64,000 nucleotides of DNA from Paenibacillus lycopersici (lineage in GTDB: Bacteria; Bacillota; Bacilli; Paenibacillales; Paenibacillaceae): positions 3,909,001 to 3,973,000 of the forward strand of contig NZ_CP048209.1 of the NCBI RefSeq assembly GCF_010119935.1. The letters are read 5' to 3'. How positions within the stretch are numbered: position 1 is the first letter of the stretch; each line of letters starts with the position of its first letter. The position numbers and the translations under genes were made by a program. Positions 62,257 to 64,000 of this stretch are shown here, piece after piece. Below the pieces are notes generated by a model, which saw nothing but the letters and a program-made list of their open reading frames with translations, was not told the DNA's origin and made no database searches.

Positions 62257-63063
62257 TTAGCGAGCCTCGCTCGCTACATATATCCAAGTCTCGCCCGGTT
62301 GAAAAATATGATACCGCTGGCCACGGTAGTGATCGTACAGCTCGCCGACGAAGCCGACGATCCCCTCGCTGTTGTTCGGATACAGGTCAAAGTGGAGCGG
62401 CACGACGACGCCCATCCTTGTGTCGGCAGCCAGCGCGGCCGCTTCCCGCGCGTTCATATTCCCGTCGATCCCGCGGCGGTGACGGAACAGATCCCTGCCG
62501 TTGATCGGCAGCATGCCGATGTCGATGCTGAAGCCGTTCAGAATCGTAATCAGCTCCTCGGTGACCAGCGTGTCTCCCGCGTGATAGATGACGATTCCGT
62601 CCCAGTCCAGCATATAGCCCAGGAAGCGGTCGCGGCCTTCTTCGTCGATGACCCTCGTCTCGTGCCATGCCGGGATCGGATGAATCGTCAATCCGCCCGC
62701 GCATTCGTAACGTTCCCCGTACCGAAGGCTGTCCACGCGTTCGGCGGCAATGCCGATGTGCTTCAGCATGTCCGCGCACACGGCCGGTCCGGCGAACCTG
62801 CACGACGGCGATGCGCCGGCAACGGCAAGGAGCGTTTCCGGATCGAGATGGTCCAGATGCTCATGCGTGACGAGTACAAGGTTCAGGTCGTTCAGCTCGC
62901 ACGCCTCGACCGGCGGCGCATAAGAGCGTTTCCAAAACCCGTCCGGCGATATCCGGTCGACGGAGTCCGTCAAATACGGATCGACGGCGAGCTTGAAGCC
63001 GTTGCGGCCGATCACGACGCCGACTTGTCCGATGTACTGTATAGCTGCGGTAACGATTGACAT
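62257..63063 (-). CDS. MBL-fold metallo-hydrolase, UlaG-like
   Basis: About 268 aa. Metal motif THEHLDHLD (HxHxDH), His in IPAWHETR, Asp in YHAGDTL and His in VVPLHFD. The pattern matches the UlaG/L-ascorbate-6-phosphate lactonase-like branch, but no ascorbate genes are near. ATG at 63063 follows AAGGAG at 10 nt. Confidence 0.87.
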   Translation of the reverse strand: MSIVTAAIQYIGQVGVVIGRNGFKLAVDPYLTDSVDRISPDGFWKRSYAPPVEACELNDLNLVLVTHEHLDHLDPETLLAVAGASPSCRFAGPAVCADMLKHIGIAAERVDSLRYGERYECAGGLTIHPIPAWHETRVIDEEGRDRFLGYMLDWDGIVIYHAGDTLVTEELITILNGFSIDIGMLPINGRDLFRHRRGIDGNMNAREAAALAADTRMGVVVPLHFDLYPNNSEGIVGFVGELYDHYRGQRYHIFQPGETWIYVASEAR

Positions 63064-63100
63064 GGTTGAATTCTCCTTTCGCATGCGTTAAGCGTATCAG

Positions 63101-63129
63101 AAAAACCCGCGGCGATAAACCACGGGTTT
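63101..63129 (-). terminator. Terminator after the ArsR gene
   Basis: AAACCCGTGG / CCGCGGGTTT stem (one G-U) with TTTTTCTG on the minus strand, about 80 bp after the ArsR stop. Confidence 0.7.
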
Positions 63130-63207
63130 GCGACATGATTAGCGCATATGAGCATCTGCAGCGCTATGGCATTCTGATGCTGTAAATCGGAAACGGACGG
63201 TTTAACG

Positions 63208-63588
63208 TTAGCTTGAGCCGCCGCCTTCCCGTTCGTCGGTTACGGGCTTGTCCGTTGCCGGTTCGCCGTCCGCTTCGACCATACGCTGCAGCGCGGACAA
63301 TTTGTTCTCCCAGTACCGCTCATAATACCGCAGCCAGTTGCGCAGCTCCTGCAGCGGCTCCGGCTCGAGCCGATAGCGCGTCTCGCGCCCGACTTTGCGT
63401 TCCTTGACGAGACCGGCCTCCGAAAGGATGCGAAGATGCTTCGATACCGCCGTGCGCGTCATCGTGAAATGGCCGGTAATGGCGGTGACGGGCATCTCCT
63501 TGTCGCCGAGCAGCCGCAGCACTTCGCGCCGGGTCGGGTCGGCGATCGCCTGAAACACGTCGTGCTTGCCGGATGGCAGCGCGGTCAT
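63208..63588 (-). CDS. ArsR-family winged-helix regulator
   Basis: 126 aa. The core DPTRREVLRLLGDKEMPVTA and the recognition part MTRTAVSKHLRILSEAGLVK are typical. No metal-binding Cys pair, so it belongs to the group paired with AHSA1/SRPBCC proteins. It starts 1 nt after the AHSA1 gene stop, in one operon. Confidence 0.9.
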   Translation of the reverse strand: MTALPSGKHDVFQAIADPTRREVLRLLGDKEMPVTAITGHFTMTRTAVSKHLRILSEAGLVKERKVGRETRYRLEPEPLQELRNWLRYYERYWENKLSALQRMVEADGEPATDKPVTDEREGGGSS

Positions 63589-63589
63589 A

Positions 63590-64000
63590 TCACGCCTCGA
63601 CGAACGAGCCGAGCTTGGCGACGAGGCCGACCCAGCCCTTGCTCATCGTATCGCGCACCATGCTATGCGGCATATTGAATTCGGTCATGCCGTCCACCCG
63701 CCAGCCGGAATGAATGAGCGTGCAAGCGGTTTGGTTGTCGCCCTGATCCTCCAGCTCGATCGTGATCGTCCATTCCTTGCCCCATTGGAACGCGATCCGG
63801 GTAGGCGCCTCGATCTCCTTGACGACGCATGGCTGCATGCCGAACGCGCCTGCGTCGATCTTGAACGAATGGCCGACAATCGGTTCGAAATCGTTCGGCA
63901 TGAACCAGCTGCTTAAGCCCTCAGACGTCGCGATCGCGGCCCATACTTTCTGGATCGGCGCTTTGAATACCTGCGTTTGCCGAATATCCGGCAAGACGTT
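63590..64000 (-). CDS. AHSA1/SRPBCC family protein, 5' end probably outside window
   Basis: At least 134 aa visible. SRPBCC signatures: RQTQVFKAPIQKVWAAIATS, then EGLSSWFMPNDFEPIVG, and the C-terminal SKGWVGLVAKLGSFVEA. The frame stays open to the window edge. A TTG at 63994 could be the start but has no visible SD, so a start beyond the edge is likely. It pairs with the ArsR gene, a common arrangement; the ligand is unknown. Confidence 0.85.
   Translation of the reverse strand, partial: NVLPDIRQTQVFKAPIQKVWAAIATSEGLSSWFMPNDFEPIVGHSFKIDAGAFGMQPCVVKEIEAPTRIAFQWGKEWTITIELEDQGDNQTACTLIHSGWRVDGMTEFNMPHSMVRDTMSKGWVGLVAKLGSFVEA

Overview
The window looks like a chromosomal segment of a spore-forming, GC-rich Bacillota of the Paenibacillus/Cohnella type. 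The evidence is a GerA/GerB germinant-receptor pair, a YqkE-type protein, strong GGAGG ribosome-binding sites, frequent TTG/GTG starts, and B. subtilis-like nitrate and arginine/proline genes. No tRNA, rRNA, prophage, CRISPR array or intact insertion sequence was seen.

Layout. 1-4.9 kb: gerA/gerB and an HtrA-like protease paired with a zinc-ribbon membrane protein. 5.6-18.2 kb: housekeeping and accessory genes (threonine aldolase, thymidine kinase, MFS and EamA transporters, cell-wall hydrolases, Cu/Zn superoxide dismutase, cupin). 18.6-20.8 kb: YcgR/YcgQ-like permease pair. 21.3-29.5 kb: nitrate/nitrite assimilation, with nirB-nirD-hemD on the minus strand and narK-nasC on the plus strand, separated by an ANTAR-domain antiterminator gene. 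29.8-35.1 kb: exonuclease, acetyltransferase, hydrolase, ABC-F protein, YqkE. 36.1-46.3 kb: a minus-strand cluster of three alkaline-phosphatase/sulfatase-superfamily enzymes, APS kinase, three Gfo/Idh/MocA oxidoreductases, a TIM-barrel isomerase and an AraC regulator. 46.9-55.9 kb: malic enzyme, then proline and arginine catabolism (pruA, proline dehydrogenase, an arginase paralogue, rocD, rocF, a LysR regulator). 56.2-64 kb: HesB-like protein, D,D-carboxypeptidase, isomerase, aldo/keto reductase, FetAB-like transporter, metallo-hydrolase, ArsR and AHSA1 proteins.

The most interesting content is non-coding. (i) The nirB and narK leaders each contain two hexaloop hairpins with A at loop position 1 and G at position 4, followed by an intrinsic terminator. 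This is the known ANTAR target architecture, and the ANTAR gene lies between the two leaders. (ii) A purine-riboswitch aptamer with a guanine-type specificity C precedes the EamA exporter gene, with a terminator that is mutually exclusive with the aptamer, so it should act as an ON switch. (iii) A tandem array of about 52-bp units lies near 35.2-35.8 kb. (iv) A roughly 178-bp dispersed element with four 18-bp boxes in fixed geometry occurs twice, with a partial third copy. (v) Smaller 13-bp, 14-bp, 10-bp and (GA)15 repeats and a duplicated 18-bp-arm palindrome are also present.

Among protein-level oddities, two of the three sulfatase-like enzymes have Thr where formylglycine would be, and the second arginase homologue has lost two of six manganese ligands. 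All assignments come from reading the sequence; no database search was run.
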